From positions 4,251,747-4,315,746 of the forward strand of contig CM055738.1 of the NCBI GenBank assembly GCA_029465975.1: a stretch of 64,000 nucleotides of DNA. Direction: 5' to 3'. The DNA comes from Dallia pectoralis. Its lineage: Eukaryota > Chordata > Actinopteri > Esociformes > Umbridae. Shown here piece after piece: positions 12,291 to 22,497 of the stretch. Positions within the stretch are counted from its first letter, which is position 1. Each line of letters begins with the position of its first letter. Under the pieces are notes generated by a model. That model had not been told where the DNA came from. It ran no database searches and saw nothing but the letters and a program-made list of their open reading frames with translations. A program made the position numbers and the translations under genes.

Positions 12291-13384
12291 CTTTAGAACC
12301 TATAGTTACTCCCCTACGTCCTGCAGATCAACCAGGATGCAGCCTGTCCAAGGCAAATGGAATATCATAAGGCAGAGCAGACGAAACCTCCTATGTAATA
12401 TGACTGGTACTGGGGTTAAAGTCACCCTCTTAGTTTAGGCAGCAGCATGTGACAACACATGACCTAAATAAAAGCTGTCCGCTAATGATCCCACGAACAT
12501 TCAGTTACGGTGCGGTGCTGAACCTCTGGTTGAAACACAGAGAGGGTTGGGGTTGTACAACGTTCTCAGCAATGCCATAATTCATTATACACGCCAGTCG
12601 TCGCTTTATGTCAAACCAAAACTAAAGGAGCCAAACCAAGCCAAGGAAGGAAAACATTGCTAAAGCTTTTGGCTTGGACTGTTCCCAACCGTTCAAAGGA
12701 AATGAAAGCCATGCTGAAAAACCAGTGACATATTCCGCGATCAGACAACGTCGTGAATGAATGTGCACCTATTTTTAGAGACGTCCATGCGTAGCTGCCA
12801 AGCATGGCGTCAACATTTTGCTTAGTGAGGCTAGTGAGTGACCTGTCTCCTGAGGTCAACGATGCCACCACCCATTTCATTTCTTATATGTGACATTAAA
12901 CTAAGTGTCCAAAGTGGGGGATCATCTCTCGTCCGTGTTCTGGGTTGAGCACAGGGCCTCTTGTTCTCCGTTTAAGAGGCACAGGTGACGGGCAAAACGT
13001 GCACCATGCCCAATTTGATTTGCGTCCATCTAAAAAGAGACTGATTGAACTGGTTTTTCATGACTTGTTACTTGTTACCGCTGCTGTGAATGTAACTATT
13101 GTTAAAGGCGTCCAGGGGACGGAGGGAGGAGGAGGTGAAAAATCGCCTGCCATTTTCACCGCGAAGGAGGCACCTTGAACCCTGTACTTTAATGAAACAA
13201 TGAATCACGGGGCGCTTACACCGAGCGACCAACTCTTCTCATTTTGATGGCCTAAAAGCATCACTTAGTGACACGGCATCTGTTGTGGTGTTGTGAGAGG
13301 CGTCGCCATTAAGGGGGCTGTGCTGTTAGCGGAGACACCCAGTCACCCCTGACTCGGGGTCGCTCCAGTATCCGTTTACTTCAG
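12291..13384. other. single-copy non-coding stretch
   Basis: Unique sequence. The minus frame at 12611-12880 and the plus frame at 12945-13178 have no domain I recognise. No repeat or TE ends seen. Confidence 0.45.
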
Positions 13385-13810
13385 ACACACAATGCGGCGA
13401 ACAAATAAGCCGTGCCGCGGCCGGGGAATGTCACAGCGCCACATTATACTGTGCGCTACTGCGTTGACGTGGCGGCCCGAATGGGCTCGGGGCGGCGTCC
13501 GGCTTTTGTTTTCCTATTTTCTGCCTCACTCCTTCGCGACCATGTCCGCTCTCCGCCGTCGCCGCATTCGTTTCCATCAATGAGAGCAGGCGAGTCGGAA
13601 AAGCGTCCGATCAATCACGCTTTCCTTCAACGCGGGGTGCCACGATGCTGGCGGGCGTGTGACGAATGGGAGGGCACGCGGGGCGTGTGGGCGTGTCCCC
13701 GTGTGCGAGCCTGGCGCGTCACCGGGGCTGTGCGTTTTCCCGTGACTGTGGGTCAATCGATCGAGTCACTGCATCTGTGAAACACCCGGGTATTTGCGAC
13801 GCCGCCTCAG
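13385..13810. promoter_or_regulatory. CpG-rich, GC-rich island-like segment
   Basis: This is the most CpG-dense single-copy stretch in the window, with many CG dinucleotides (e.g. GTGCCGCGGCCGGGG at 13421-13435 and repeated GCGTG and CGCG motifs through 13760). Overlapping open frames of 61-122 residues are probably a by-product of high GC. CpG islands often mark promoters in vertebrates, but no TATA box, exon or splice pattern is evident, so a promoter role is only a guess. Confidence 0.3.
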
Positions 13811-13905
13811 CGCATAAATCAATTATCATTAGCATCGGCCATGCTCGTTAGGCCCCTCCCACTCTAAGGGCCGGGGTGGAATTTAAGGCTTCACAACATA
13901 TTACC
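13811..13905. other. short single-copy segment with ATTATCATTAGC motif
   Basis: An AT-containing patch (CAATTATCATTAGCATCGGC, about 13819-13838) follows the CpG-rich segment directly and is itself followed by GT repeats. It resembles the composition of fish conserved non-coding elements, but this cannot be tested here. Confidence 0.25.
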
Positions 13906-13988
13906 TTCTGTGTGTGTGTTTGTGCATTTGTGTGTGTGTGTGTGTGTGGGCGCACATGCAAGGTTGTGTGTGTGTGTGTGTGTGTGTG
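13906..13988. repeat. (GT)n microsatellite, three blocks
   Basis: GT runs at about 13910-13923, 13930-13948 and 13964-13987, separated by GCATTT and GGGCGCACATGCAAG spacers. Confidence 0.94.
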
Positions 13989-14800
13989 ATTCTGGTGTTC
14001 GCACACATGTAACAACAACTTGGCCCTTAAGAGGTAGAAGGCTGCTCACAGCTTAGGGGTTAGGTTTATGTCAAAACTAGCCTTTCAGAACATTTGGATG
14101 TGTGGACTTCTGAGTCTCGGGTAAGTATGTTTAGGCATTTTGTTAGGATTATTACTTTTAGTTTGAGATACTCCAAGCCAGAGTTCGACGTTACAGTTAA
14201 GTTAACTTTAGGCATGATGGTTATTGTATTGAGGTTAGGTTAAGGGAAATGTTTAGGGTTAGGGTTATTTTGATGTGGAGATTGTCAGCAAATGTCTTTA
14301 AAGGGAGATTTAAGAAGCGGGGAGTACTGGACTGGATACACAAAGGGTTTCTGTCTAGACATCGGCACGGTCCTAAATATGATTTGGCGTCCGCAGACGT
14401 TATTTCCCTGCATCATCATACGTCATGAATTAAAGATTAGACACTGTACAGGGATATGTGGGTCTGCGGGGGGACTAATACCCCAAATGTCAGGAAATAT
14501 CATCCTGTTATGCCGCTATTAAATAGAGAAGGTCACCATGGAAACCTGCAATCTCCTAAATGGCGCAATTAGGAAATATGGGAAATTTCTAAACATAGTT
14601 GCTGTTTGTTGGTTTTTACGGTGAAGGACAAAAAAACGACCTGAGTGACTCAAAAGGAGAAGCCGCACAAACAGGACCTTTTACTGTCCTTTTCCACAGA
14701 AGCATTAGTGGTTGTTTTCCATAATCCACAGCATCTGATGGCTTCTTTATGGGGGCCAGCGGTTGAGGTTTGTGCAATGAGCAGCACTGACCTGACTGGG
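13989..14800. other. single-copy non-coding stretch
   Basis: Unique sequence. At about 14225-14265 there are a few GGTTAGG / TTAGGGTTAGGG-like motifs, too few and imperfect to be a telomeric array. No gene called. Confidence 0.5.
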
Positions 14801-14936
14801 CACACACCCACACACACACACACACACACAGATGTACACACACACGCAGACCTTAAGACAGACTGACAGACCATCACCATGGCTGCATCTTTCATGTGAA
14901 AACTTGTGCAAAAAACACACACGATGCACAAACTCG

Positions 14937-14971
<35 letters not shown>

Positions 14972-15066
14972 CTCGCAGTCACAGAGACATGCACACACAC
15001 ATGCAGAAACCACGCACACCGACGGATAACCGGATATTCACAGTCGCGCACACACACACACACACA
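14801..15066. repeat. clustered (CA)n microsatellites
   Basis: CA runs at about 14804-14830, 14938-14969 and 15044-15064, with CA-rich spacers. The Thr/His or Val/Cys open frames on both strands come from the repeat. Confidence 0.94.
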
Positions 15067-16110
15067 TACACCTCGTCCGATAATACGCTCACCCAAACAG
15101 CCTTAATTTCATTGTTACAACCTGAGTGGTGAAATATGGTGCCCTTCTGGTCTTCGCCCTGAATAATTTGGTAGAAATTGAGGTGTGTTCACATGACGCC
15201 CAGTGACATCTACATCAGAGCAAGACATCCACAGGACCAAAACCTGTTTCTACTCTCCCCGAAACTGCCAAATGATCCCGGCCCTTGTTAGGGATAATTG
15301 TGCGGCTCAAATTGTGCCCCTGAAAATCCGAGCCCAAATTATTATTTTACAAAGGGCCCGGAGCACTTCACCGTCTCATCTTTTGTCTGAGCAGAAGTGG
15401 CGCTGTGGGTTTCTATCCATTTGGTAACTGTCCTTCTGTTCGTACGCTAGTTTTTCAGAGAGCAGATCTTCAGGTTTTTTTTTTGCAACCTTGGGTCAAC
15501 CTTGAGTTGTAAGCTTCAGAGCCGTAGATCCGTCACTTTCCCACTTACGTTCTGCTTCGGTACGTTGTTTCGTCTCTCTGTCCTAAGGTCTGATAACACA
15601 GTAGCCAGTACCCAGTAGAACTTTTTGATGGACCATCTCTTTGTCACAGTTGTGAATTGCCGGCCACAGAATTAGTGATACTCATGTTTATAATAATGAT
15701 CAAACACAGCTCTATGCACACACACAAACACAGACACACACACACACACAACCACATACAATTCGACCGGCAAACAAATTAAACCCTGAGTTTGCTTGGT
15801 GGTTGTTTGTAAATTTAGCTCATTACGGCTTTACGTCTAATTTTAGAATAATACCAGAAGGCAACCCACTGCCCAGCTACAGTGTGATATCATTAGTGAA
15901 ATCAAGAGGAAATAAACGTTTCTCTGATCAATAACGCGTGTGTTGTGTTTTCCTCTTTCCGTACATGTTAGGGTAATCTGTAAAAAGCCAGTTGGCAAGA
16001 GATTCATCATGATGTCGGCGCATATGTTTGCAAAACATGTTCAGGTCTAAAATAGAAACGATATTTCACATTGAAATGAGATTGTGTTAAGTTGTTCGTG
16101 TTCGTGAAAA
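15067..16110. other. single-copy stretch with small CA run
   Basis: Unique sequence apart from a CA-rich run at about 15717-15751. The segment at about 15790-15915 is moderately AT-rich with ATTAG/TCATTAG motifs and could be conserved, but this cannot be judged from one genome. Confidence 0.4.
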
Positions 16111-16189
16111 TCAACATCAATATACACCGATGAGCTGAAACATTACGACTGACATGCTGTTTCCATGTCGGCATGGGAAGACACACAGA

Positions 16190-16216
16190 GGTATCGTGTG
16201 GTATCTGACACCAAGA
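16190..16216 (-). pseudogene. transposase C-terminal fragment, copy 1
   Basis: Encodes SWCQIPHDT on the minus strand, a motif typical of the C-terminal end of this fish Tc1-like transposase. It lies in a short frame beginning at about 16237 that otherwise runs into non-matching sequence. Confidence 0.7.
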
Positions 16217-16255
16217 CATTAACTCACACACACACACGATGGGTGTACCTGTCTA

Positions 16256-16303
16256 ATATGCTGTAGGTCCACTGTAGGTGTCATGTGGTATCTGACACCA
16301 AGA
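16256..16303 (-). pseudogene. transposase C-terminal fragment, copy 2
   Basis: A second SWCQIPHDT-encoding copy, followed by YSGPTAY. It sits 87 bp from the first copy in a tandem duplication. The SINE at 16320-16559 separates this copy from its upstream CA-tract neighbour. Confidence 0.7.
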
Positions 16304-16319
16304 CATTAACTCACACACA

Positions 16320-16559
16320 CGGCAGTGGCTCAGTGGGTTGAGTCCGTTGTCTATCAATCGGAAGGTTGGTGGTTCGATCCCCGGTTCCTGGGAAATTGTC
16401 GAGGTGTCCATGAGCAAGACACCTAACCCCAGCTGCTCCTGGCGAGCCTGCAGTCGCCTTGCATGGTAGACGCGGTCGTCAGTGTATGAATGGGTGAATG
16501 AGACGCAGGATCTGTAAAGCGCTTTGGATAAAAGCGCTATATAAAAGCGCAGCATTTAC
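16320..16559 (+). mobile_element. tRNA-derived SINE
   Basis: A SINE of about 240 bp with a tRNA-like head. An A-box-like TGGCTCAGTGGG lies at 16326-16337 and a good B box GGTTCGATCCC at 16371-16381, 34 bp further on, as expected for an internal RNA polymerase III promoter. The body has the GAGCAAGACACCTAACCCC motif and the tail has the AAAGCGCTATATAAAAGCGC sequence shared by many teleost SINEs. It is flanked on both sides by CACACACA, so it appears to have inserted into a CA tract inside the Tc1-like element. A small frame running through it is meaningless. The family name is not certain. Confidence 0.88.
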
Positions 16560-17050
16560 ACACACACAATAGGTGTGCCTGTCTAATATGCTATAGGTCC
16601 ACTGTAGGTAGACATTAACAGCAGATTACTCGAGTCCAGTTGTCCGTTAGAGTCGACATGGATCTCTCAACTCTTCAAGTTGATAATAAAATCCCTGAAC
16701 AATGTGTGCTGTATGGAAGGGAGATTTATCCAGCTGTCATCAGGGAAAACAACGATATGATGTAACAATGTTTAGGTAGGTGGTGACAAATGTATGTCCA
16801 CATGAATGCCCAGAACCAGGGTGTCCGTGCAGAACATTACCCAGAGCATCACACTCCCTGCACCGGCTTGTCGTTTTCCCACAATGCATCCCGATGCCAT
16901 CACTACCCACAATGCATCATGGTGCCATCACTACCCGACTCATCGATGCATCTACAAACACAAGATGACTGGCGCTAATACAGAACCAGCACAGACCGTA
17001 TACTGTCTCTCAAAGTTTCTGAATGAACAGACCAGGCCTAATGTGGGTGG

Positions 17051-18690
17051 GACCCGAGAGGGGGGGGGGGGGGCTTAGATATTTGGCAGAGCCACTCTAC
17101 ACCCAGGAACAGATGGTTCCTCAAAACGTCTGCTCCAGGATCAGCCCTGATGAGTGGGAGTACCGAGTCAGTCACAGTAGGCAGTATACGGACAAGAGGT
17201 ACATTGTTAAAATGATACGATGCCTTATAGCGCCGTCTAAACTGTTCACACCGAACAAACGTGAGTTCTTCATGGTTTTAGCCTTTGCAGCCAGAGTGAT
17301 GGTCCACCCATAGGTTGTGTGGAGTTGTAGGAAGATGGGGTTATTTGTATTGTTTGTAGTTAGGAAAAAACGAGACTGCAAGTGGAGAAGAGGGACACAG
17401 GAAAGAGAAAAGAGCATTAAACCAATGCGAATGAATGACTATCGTGTTATCGGCCCATAACCAATGGGAGACATCCATATTAACGTGACTCCTCCCTGTA
17501 ATCTCCTAATGACAATGAAACCGGCTATCGAGAATTCAAGCAATTTTCTCGATCGATTTTGCTGCTTGGACGATTCACTTTACTATTCACGTTCGATGGA
17601 TTTAAAACTAACTGTGTGTGCGGCGCGTGTGTGTGCGCGTGTGTTTGAGTGGGTTGATGGTAGGTGTGGGCTGCTGAATTTGCTAATGATTTGACATATT
17701 TTATTTTTTTTATCAGAAGACCTTAGGGACCGAAGTTGGGTTCACTTCAACTCACCCGAGTGAAAATACCTTGGAAATATGCTGCAAATTGTACAGCTTT
17801 TCAATTTAATAAGAACGACTGCATGGAAAGCCAGTAGAGGTGCACGAGTGGTTTGAAATAGGGCTTGCATAACGTGCAATAACAGGTCTCGGAAGAATGC
17901 ATACATCAAGGTGGATAATTGGAGTGTATTAATATTATAGATTACCAATAGGCAGAGTTTTCCAAACAGAGGGTCAGATGGAGTCGAGTAATTAGAGGAG
18001 GTGGCTGGTCTTGCAGATGTCTTTTTGTGTGATGAGTCATTTGTATAGGTGCAATCCATAAATGCCGGCCCAGACGGCGTTAAATTCGATACAGTGCCTT
18101 CCAGGAGAACTGGATCCTTCGGTAAAGATGAACGGTGAAGTGTGTGGGATTTGTTATTGTTGTACATCCACTCGAGCTGTTTAACTATATTAAACGTTGG
18201 CAATAGGTTTGTGCTGCACAAAGTATGCTTGATCTTACAGTTGTATGTTTAGCTAAAATCAAATGTTTAACTGTGCATGCAAGAGATGAAAATTATGGAA
18301 TAGACCAAGTACAATCTTAGAGCTGGTCTAAAGATGGAATTTAGATAGTATAGATCTGGTATAAAGATGATATACATAGAGTTGGAATTCCCCTTACGTT
18401 GAGCAGAAAAAGATAGATGTTGCACATAGCTGGCTATATTCGGTTTAGAGCGTAGAAGAGCTGGGCTAAACCCGGTGTAGACCAAAAAAAAATCTGGTAT
18501 AGACCTCCGATAGAGCTGGGATAAAGGACAGAACCAGATGGGGATCACTGTGACACTGAAAGTGAAGAAACAACAGAAGCAAAAAAGGTGTGCAGCAACC
18601 TCTCGGCCAATCGAAAAGCTTGGAGGCTTAGAGGTCATTTAGCTGCTGTTTATTTCAGCAGATGCGGCTCTGTAGAGGCAGCTAGATTTT
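17051..18690. other. single-copy stretch, with a G homopolymer
   Basis: Unique sequence starting with a G14 run at about 17061-17074. The 159-residue minus frame (17742-18221) and the 123-residue minus frame (18267-18638) lack domains I can identify and their composition is ordinary for non-coding AT-rich DNA. Section 18318-18530 repeats AGAGCTGG-TAAA-like words loosely and may be a worn-out tandem array. Confidence 0.4.
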
Positions 18691-18691
18691 C

Positions 18692-18710
18692 TGTGCGTGT
18701 GTGTATGTGT

Positions 18711-18745
<35 letters not shown>
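18692..18745. repeat. (GT)n microsatellite
   Basis: A GT run with two GTAT interruptions followed by about 15 perfect repeats. Confidence 0.95.
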
Positions 18746-18746
<1 letters not shown>

Positions 18747-19267
18747 CGTGATTGTTTGTATGTACGGGGTGGGCTGGGTGTGAAAAACGGAGAATACCTG
18801 CCTAAACATGAAGACAAATGGGATGCAGTAGGAACGGGCTGGCAGGCTCAGTGACGGTTGGATCCGCTCGATAACAAGAGAGAAACGAGGACACGCTGGT
18901 CAATACTGAAGCAAGCCACCATCAGTGAGACACGGAGGGGTTGTCCAGAGAGATGGATGAAGAGGGAGAGATGAAGGCTGAGAGGTAGACAAAAAGAGAG
19001 GCAGCATATGGAATGTTGTGCCTTTTGTGGCGGTGAGACCTGTAATATATGCAAATTATAACCGTGAGAAGGGACAGTGAGAAGAAAGATTCACAGGCAA
19101 CCGAAGGCACGGCGAAAACACACAACTTTTATATCAACCACATGGTGAAACTTTTAGGGAATATCGTCTGAACAGGAACCAAGGAAATAAATAATATGCA
19201 TGTGTATCCAAAATCCTCTGAACTATACATACAGTGGGTGGTCTGCCCTGTTATAACGAGGAATCTC
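18746..19267. other. single-copy spacer
   Basis: Unique sequence with a slight purine bias at about 18950-19000. No gene or TE seen. Confidence 0.45.
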
Positions 19268-19618
19268 TAACTGTGTATGCCTGGGAGCAACTTGGCTAGG
19301 AATCACTTCCTGTGTATGTCTGGGAGCAACTTGGCTAGGAATCACTTCCTGTGTATGTCTGGGAGCAACTTGGCTAGGAATCACTTCCTGTGTATGTCTG
19401 GGAGCAACTTGGCTAGGAATCACTTCCTGTGTATGTCTGGGAGCAACTTGGCTAGGAATCACTTCCTGTGTATGTCCGTGAGCAACTTGGCTAGGAATCA
19501 CTTCCTGTGTATGTCTGGGAGCAACTTGGCTAGGAATCACTTCCTGTGTATGTCCGGGAGCAGCTTGGCTAGGAATCACTTCCTGTGTATGTCCTGGAGC
19601 AACTTGGCTAGGAATCCC
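19268..19618. repeat. 39-bp minisatellite, 9 copies
   Basis: Tandem copies of a 39-bp unit with core TGGGAGCAACTTGGCTAGGA followed by ATCACTTCCTGTGTATGTC. Copies differ by only one or a few bases (GCCTGGG, GTCCGTG, GTCCTGG, AGCAGC), indicating recent expansion. Since 39 is a multiple of three, both strands stay open (144 residues plus, 211 residues minus), which is an artefact. Confidence 0.96.
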
Positions 19619-21247
19619 CTTATCCAAGGTACAAACGGACAGTATAGTGACTATACAACATTCAACAAGACACCACGGCAACGCGCTCACAGGAAACAGG
19701 GTGAGATGTAACAGCCAAACTATGTGGTGTTTGCAGTAATGAATGGCTTCTGTCTGTTTCTCCAAAAGGTATGCTATGCTTATGCCAGTGTCTGAGAATG
19801 TAACAGAGTCTGAGGTGACACAACCGACAACTGACAAACGAGGGAAATGTGATGTCATCCAAATTCAACAACTGGGAACAAGAGATGTTCCACAAAAATG
19901 TCCCCCAGAAAACCAGTACACTCTCACCCTTAAAACATCTATGCTATATGCTGTATGTGTGGCTGAGGTATTATAACAAATACAAAACAAATTCAAAGGC
20001 AATCTAACGAGATATACAAAATCACACATCTCTAAACAAGTAGTTATGCACTGTAGTGTATTGGTAGTGTACTGGCAGAGTACTGGTTGGTTACTGGAGA
20101 CAGCGTGTACTGTGAAGTATTGCAGAGCTAAGAACAAAGCTAAAGCTTCTTGTTGGATGTTTGCATATTTACCCTGACACCTAATGTGTCTGATAAAAAT
20201 AGCTGGACTGTCCACTCCAGTTTTCTTTTCATCCACCAACACCGCACCAACACCTCACCAACACCTCAAGGACTGATCTGTCAGTGGTTTAACTGCCACA
20301 GCTAATTCGTTACAGAACTATGGTAGTTGCTAACCATTCCTAAAAAGCAGTTCATCTACATCTAGTTGAAGGTGCCGGAGGGTGAACCAGATTCTGTTAT
20401 CCTGTTATCGGGAAGGTGGGGCGCGAACAATAGGAAACTGAGCCACGTGTTGTTTTAAACGTGGTGAAGAAAAATGTTAGGGTGATTAGGTTAGAGAGAG
20501 AGATGAGGGAAAAAGTGAAAGATGAGGGAAAAAGCGAGAGGTGAGGGAAAGAGAGAGAGGTTGAGAGAGCGGGACAGATATATTAGGAGAGAAAGGGAAT
20601 GTCAAAGTAAAACTAACGACCAAGATGGTCTTCTTAATAAAGTTTGATTCGGTATTTCCCCAACCGATATGAATTACAGGTCTTATGGTGTCACATAGGC
20701 CTCTGACGGATTGGACTTCGACGCCTTCATTTAGCGTCTAAATGCCAGCCAGAGGGAACGATATATGTATGTGGTCATCGCAGCCTAGAGAAGCACAAAA
20801 GACCGCTTGTCAAGCACCATCGACGGTTCCACCCGGAGCTGTCAGAGAGCAGCGTGTGTTCAGTGTCTGAATGGACTCACAAAAATGTTTATTGAATATA
20901 AATGATAAGTTGCAATGATATATATTTTCATACAGTGAATAAAATGACATCTTGTCTGAGGGAGAAATCGGGCGCAGAAAGGCTTGACTGGCTGCTCTAC
21001 TCAACCGTCCGGGAGCTCAGTGACGATCTCGTTTGTTGGGGCGATCAGGTATCCGTCGGTTACCCTGGTGTTTACAGACATTTTAAAACCATTTGCAGGG
21101 CTGAAAGTGACTGGCTGTGTCGTCACCTTCATGACGTGAATGGCTGTCAGATAAGCAACGAGATCTGACAGTCTTATTTCAACACTTAACATTGGTACAT
21201 GAGGGACATCTGTCTATAGATTGACTTAAAGTATGCCTGTACCGGAA
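19619..21247. other. single-copy stretch with GA patch
   Basis: Unique sequence with a purine-rich patch at about 20490-20600 (GAGAGAGA and GAGGGAAAAAG modules). The 125-residue minus frame at 19865-20242 has no recognisable features. No gene called. Confidence 0.45.
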
Positions 21248-21288
21248 TGACGACTATCCAATTGCAACTGTGAGAAAAAATAGTGGTG

Positions 21289-21466
21289 GCCAGTGTGAAG
21301 CGTACACACACACACACACATCTTTGCATGAATAAAACCTCGGGCCCCGGGTCATCCTGGCAGAATTCAGTTTCAGATCTGATTTTGAGGGGACTGAGAC
21401 AAGCGTCTAATTCCGCAGTGGGGCCAGTGTGAAGCGACTGCATATAAAACCTCGGGCCCCGGGTCA
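21289..21466. repeat. direct duplication about 130 bp apart
   Basis: GGCCAGTGTGAAGCG occurs at about 21289 and again at about 21422, and ATAAAACCTCGGGCCCCGGG occurs at about 21331 and 21444. The first copy carries an inserted CA run (about 21305-21320) between these words, so the spacing differs. This looks like a local segmental duplication. Confidence 0.8.
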
Positions 21467-21647
21467 GCGTAGAGAGAGGGGGGGCGAGAGACATCTGCCC
21501 CAGTAATGCACTCATCACCGGATACTAGACATTTGTGAGGCACACAGACACGTCTACTGTTGTCAAGTCAAGCTCTCACCCATTGGCTGGGGATGTGTAT
21601 TGTTTTGATTACCCACGGGAACATTAATGGAACTTTAACTTCTGATA

Positions 21648-21723
21648 GCACACATACACACACACATAGGCACGGACACATACACACACACACACACACA
21701 CAGAGACACACACATAGGCACGA

Positions 21724-21763
<40 letters not shown>

Positions 21764-21869
21764 ACACACACACACACAGAGACACACACATAGGCACGGA
21801 CACATACACACACACAGGGACACACACAGGGACACACAGACACACACACACACACAGACACATACACAC

Positions 21870-21904
<35 letters not shown>

Positions 21905-21947
21905 GGGACACACAGAGACACACACACACACACAGACACATACACAC

Positions 21948-21978
<31 letters not shown>

Positions 21979-22015
21979 GGGACACACAGAGACACACACA
22001 GAGATACAGACACAA
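21648..22015. repeat. long compound (CA)n microsatellite
   Basis: About 370 bp of CA repeats broken by CAGAGACA, CATAGGCACG, CAGGGACA and CATACACA modules. Blocks of roughly 70-95 bp recur (the CATAGGCACGGACACATACA block near 21667 and 21793 and the CAGACACATACACA blocks near 21855 and 21933), so it is partly a higher-order repeat. Open frames of over 130 residues on the minus strand are Cys/Val-rich artefacts. Confidence 0.95.
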
Positions 22016-22310
22016 AGACCAAAACTCACCAACCATCTATCTAATACTAACAGACTGATGACCAGTAGGAGACAGATTCGTTTCCTGACTTACCGTCTCA
22101 ACACACTATGAACCACCATTTTCTCTGCTTTGACCCTCGGTTCAATCTTCTTACTACCCCAACAGGTCAGCTCAAGACAGGGGCCTCATTCATCAAAGAG
22201 CCGCACGCCCACAGAAAAAAACTCTTGTCCTCATGTGCACAGCATCTTCTGCGAATGCCTGCCGTTATCTTTCGTGAGCTTGACGGGACAGTGTGCCTGT
22301 GTTTGTTTCA
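22016..22310. other. single-copy spacer
   Basis: Unique sequence between the CA tract and the 24-bp array. No gene supported. Confidence 0.45.
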
Positions 22311-22497
22311 GACCTTCAGCCTGTGTTCGTTTCAGACCTCCAGCCTGTGTTCGTTTCAGACCTCCAGCCTGTGTTCGTTTCAGACCTCCAGCATGTGTTC
22401 GTTTCAGACCTCCTGCCTGGGTTTGTTTCAGACCTCCAGCCTGTGTTCGTTTCAGACCTCCAGCATGTGTTCGTTTCAGACCTCCAGCCTGTGTGGC
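22311..22497. repeat. 24-bp minisatellite, about 8 copies
   Basis: Units of 24 bp with core CCAGCCTGTGTTCGTTTCAG, variants CCAGCATG and CCTGCCTGGG. The multiple-of-three period leaves several frames open on both strands. Confidence 0.95.

Larger units (their letters stand above)
16111..17050 (-). mobile_element. decayed Tc1/mariner-like DNA transposon
   Basis: A degenerate copy of a Tc1-like element common in fish. The left end (TATACACCGATGAGCTGAAA at 16119-16138) matches the terminal sequence of that family as I remember it. Reading the minus strand, a piece of transposase is recognisable: GSVMLWVMFC (about 16829-16858) next to an upstream GKRQAGAG block, then the C-terminal motif SWCQIPHDT, which appears twice (about 16190-16216 and 16277-16303) because the end of the element is tandemly duplicated. 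The segment that should carry the second catalytic Asp (QQDN-type motif) is missing or unrecognisable between about 16630 and 16780. Stops and frameshifts are numerous, so it is not functional. The right boundary, placed near 17050, is uncertain. Confidence 0.85.

Noticed and set aside
13412..13780. 122-codon open frame in the CpG-rich segment
   Set aside because: GC-rich DNA has few stops; three overlapping frames are open and none has a known domain.
14225..14265. Interstitial telomere repeat
   Set aside because: Only two or three imperfect TTAGGG words; not an array.
16320..16400. Functional tRNA gene
   Set aside because: A and B boxes are present, but the rest continues into a SINE body and tail, and a proper tRNA cloverleaf does not fit.
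17742..18221. 159-codon minus-strand open frame
   Set aside because: Normal composition but no recognisable motif; a chance frame in single-copy DNA remains the simplest reading.
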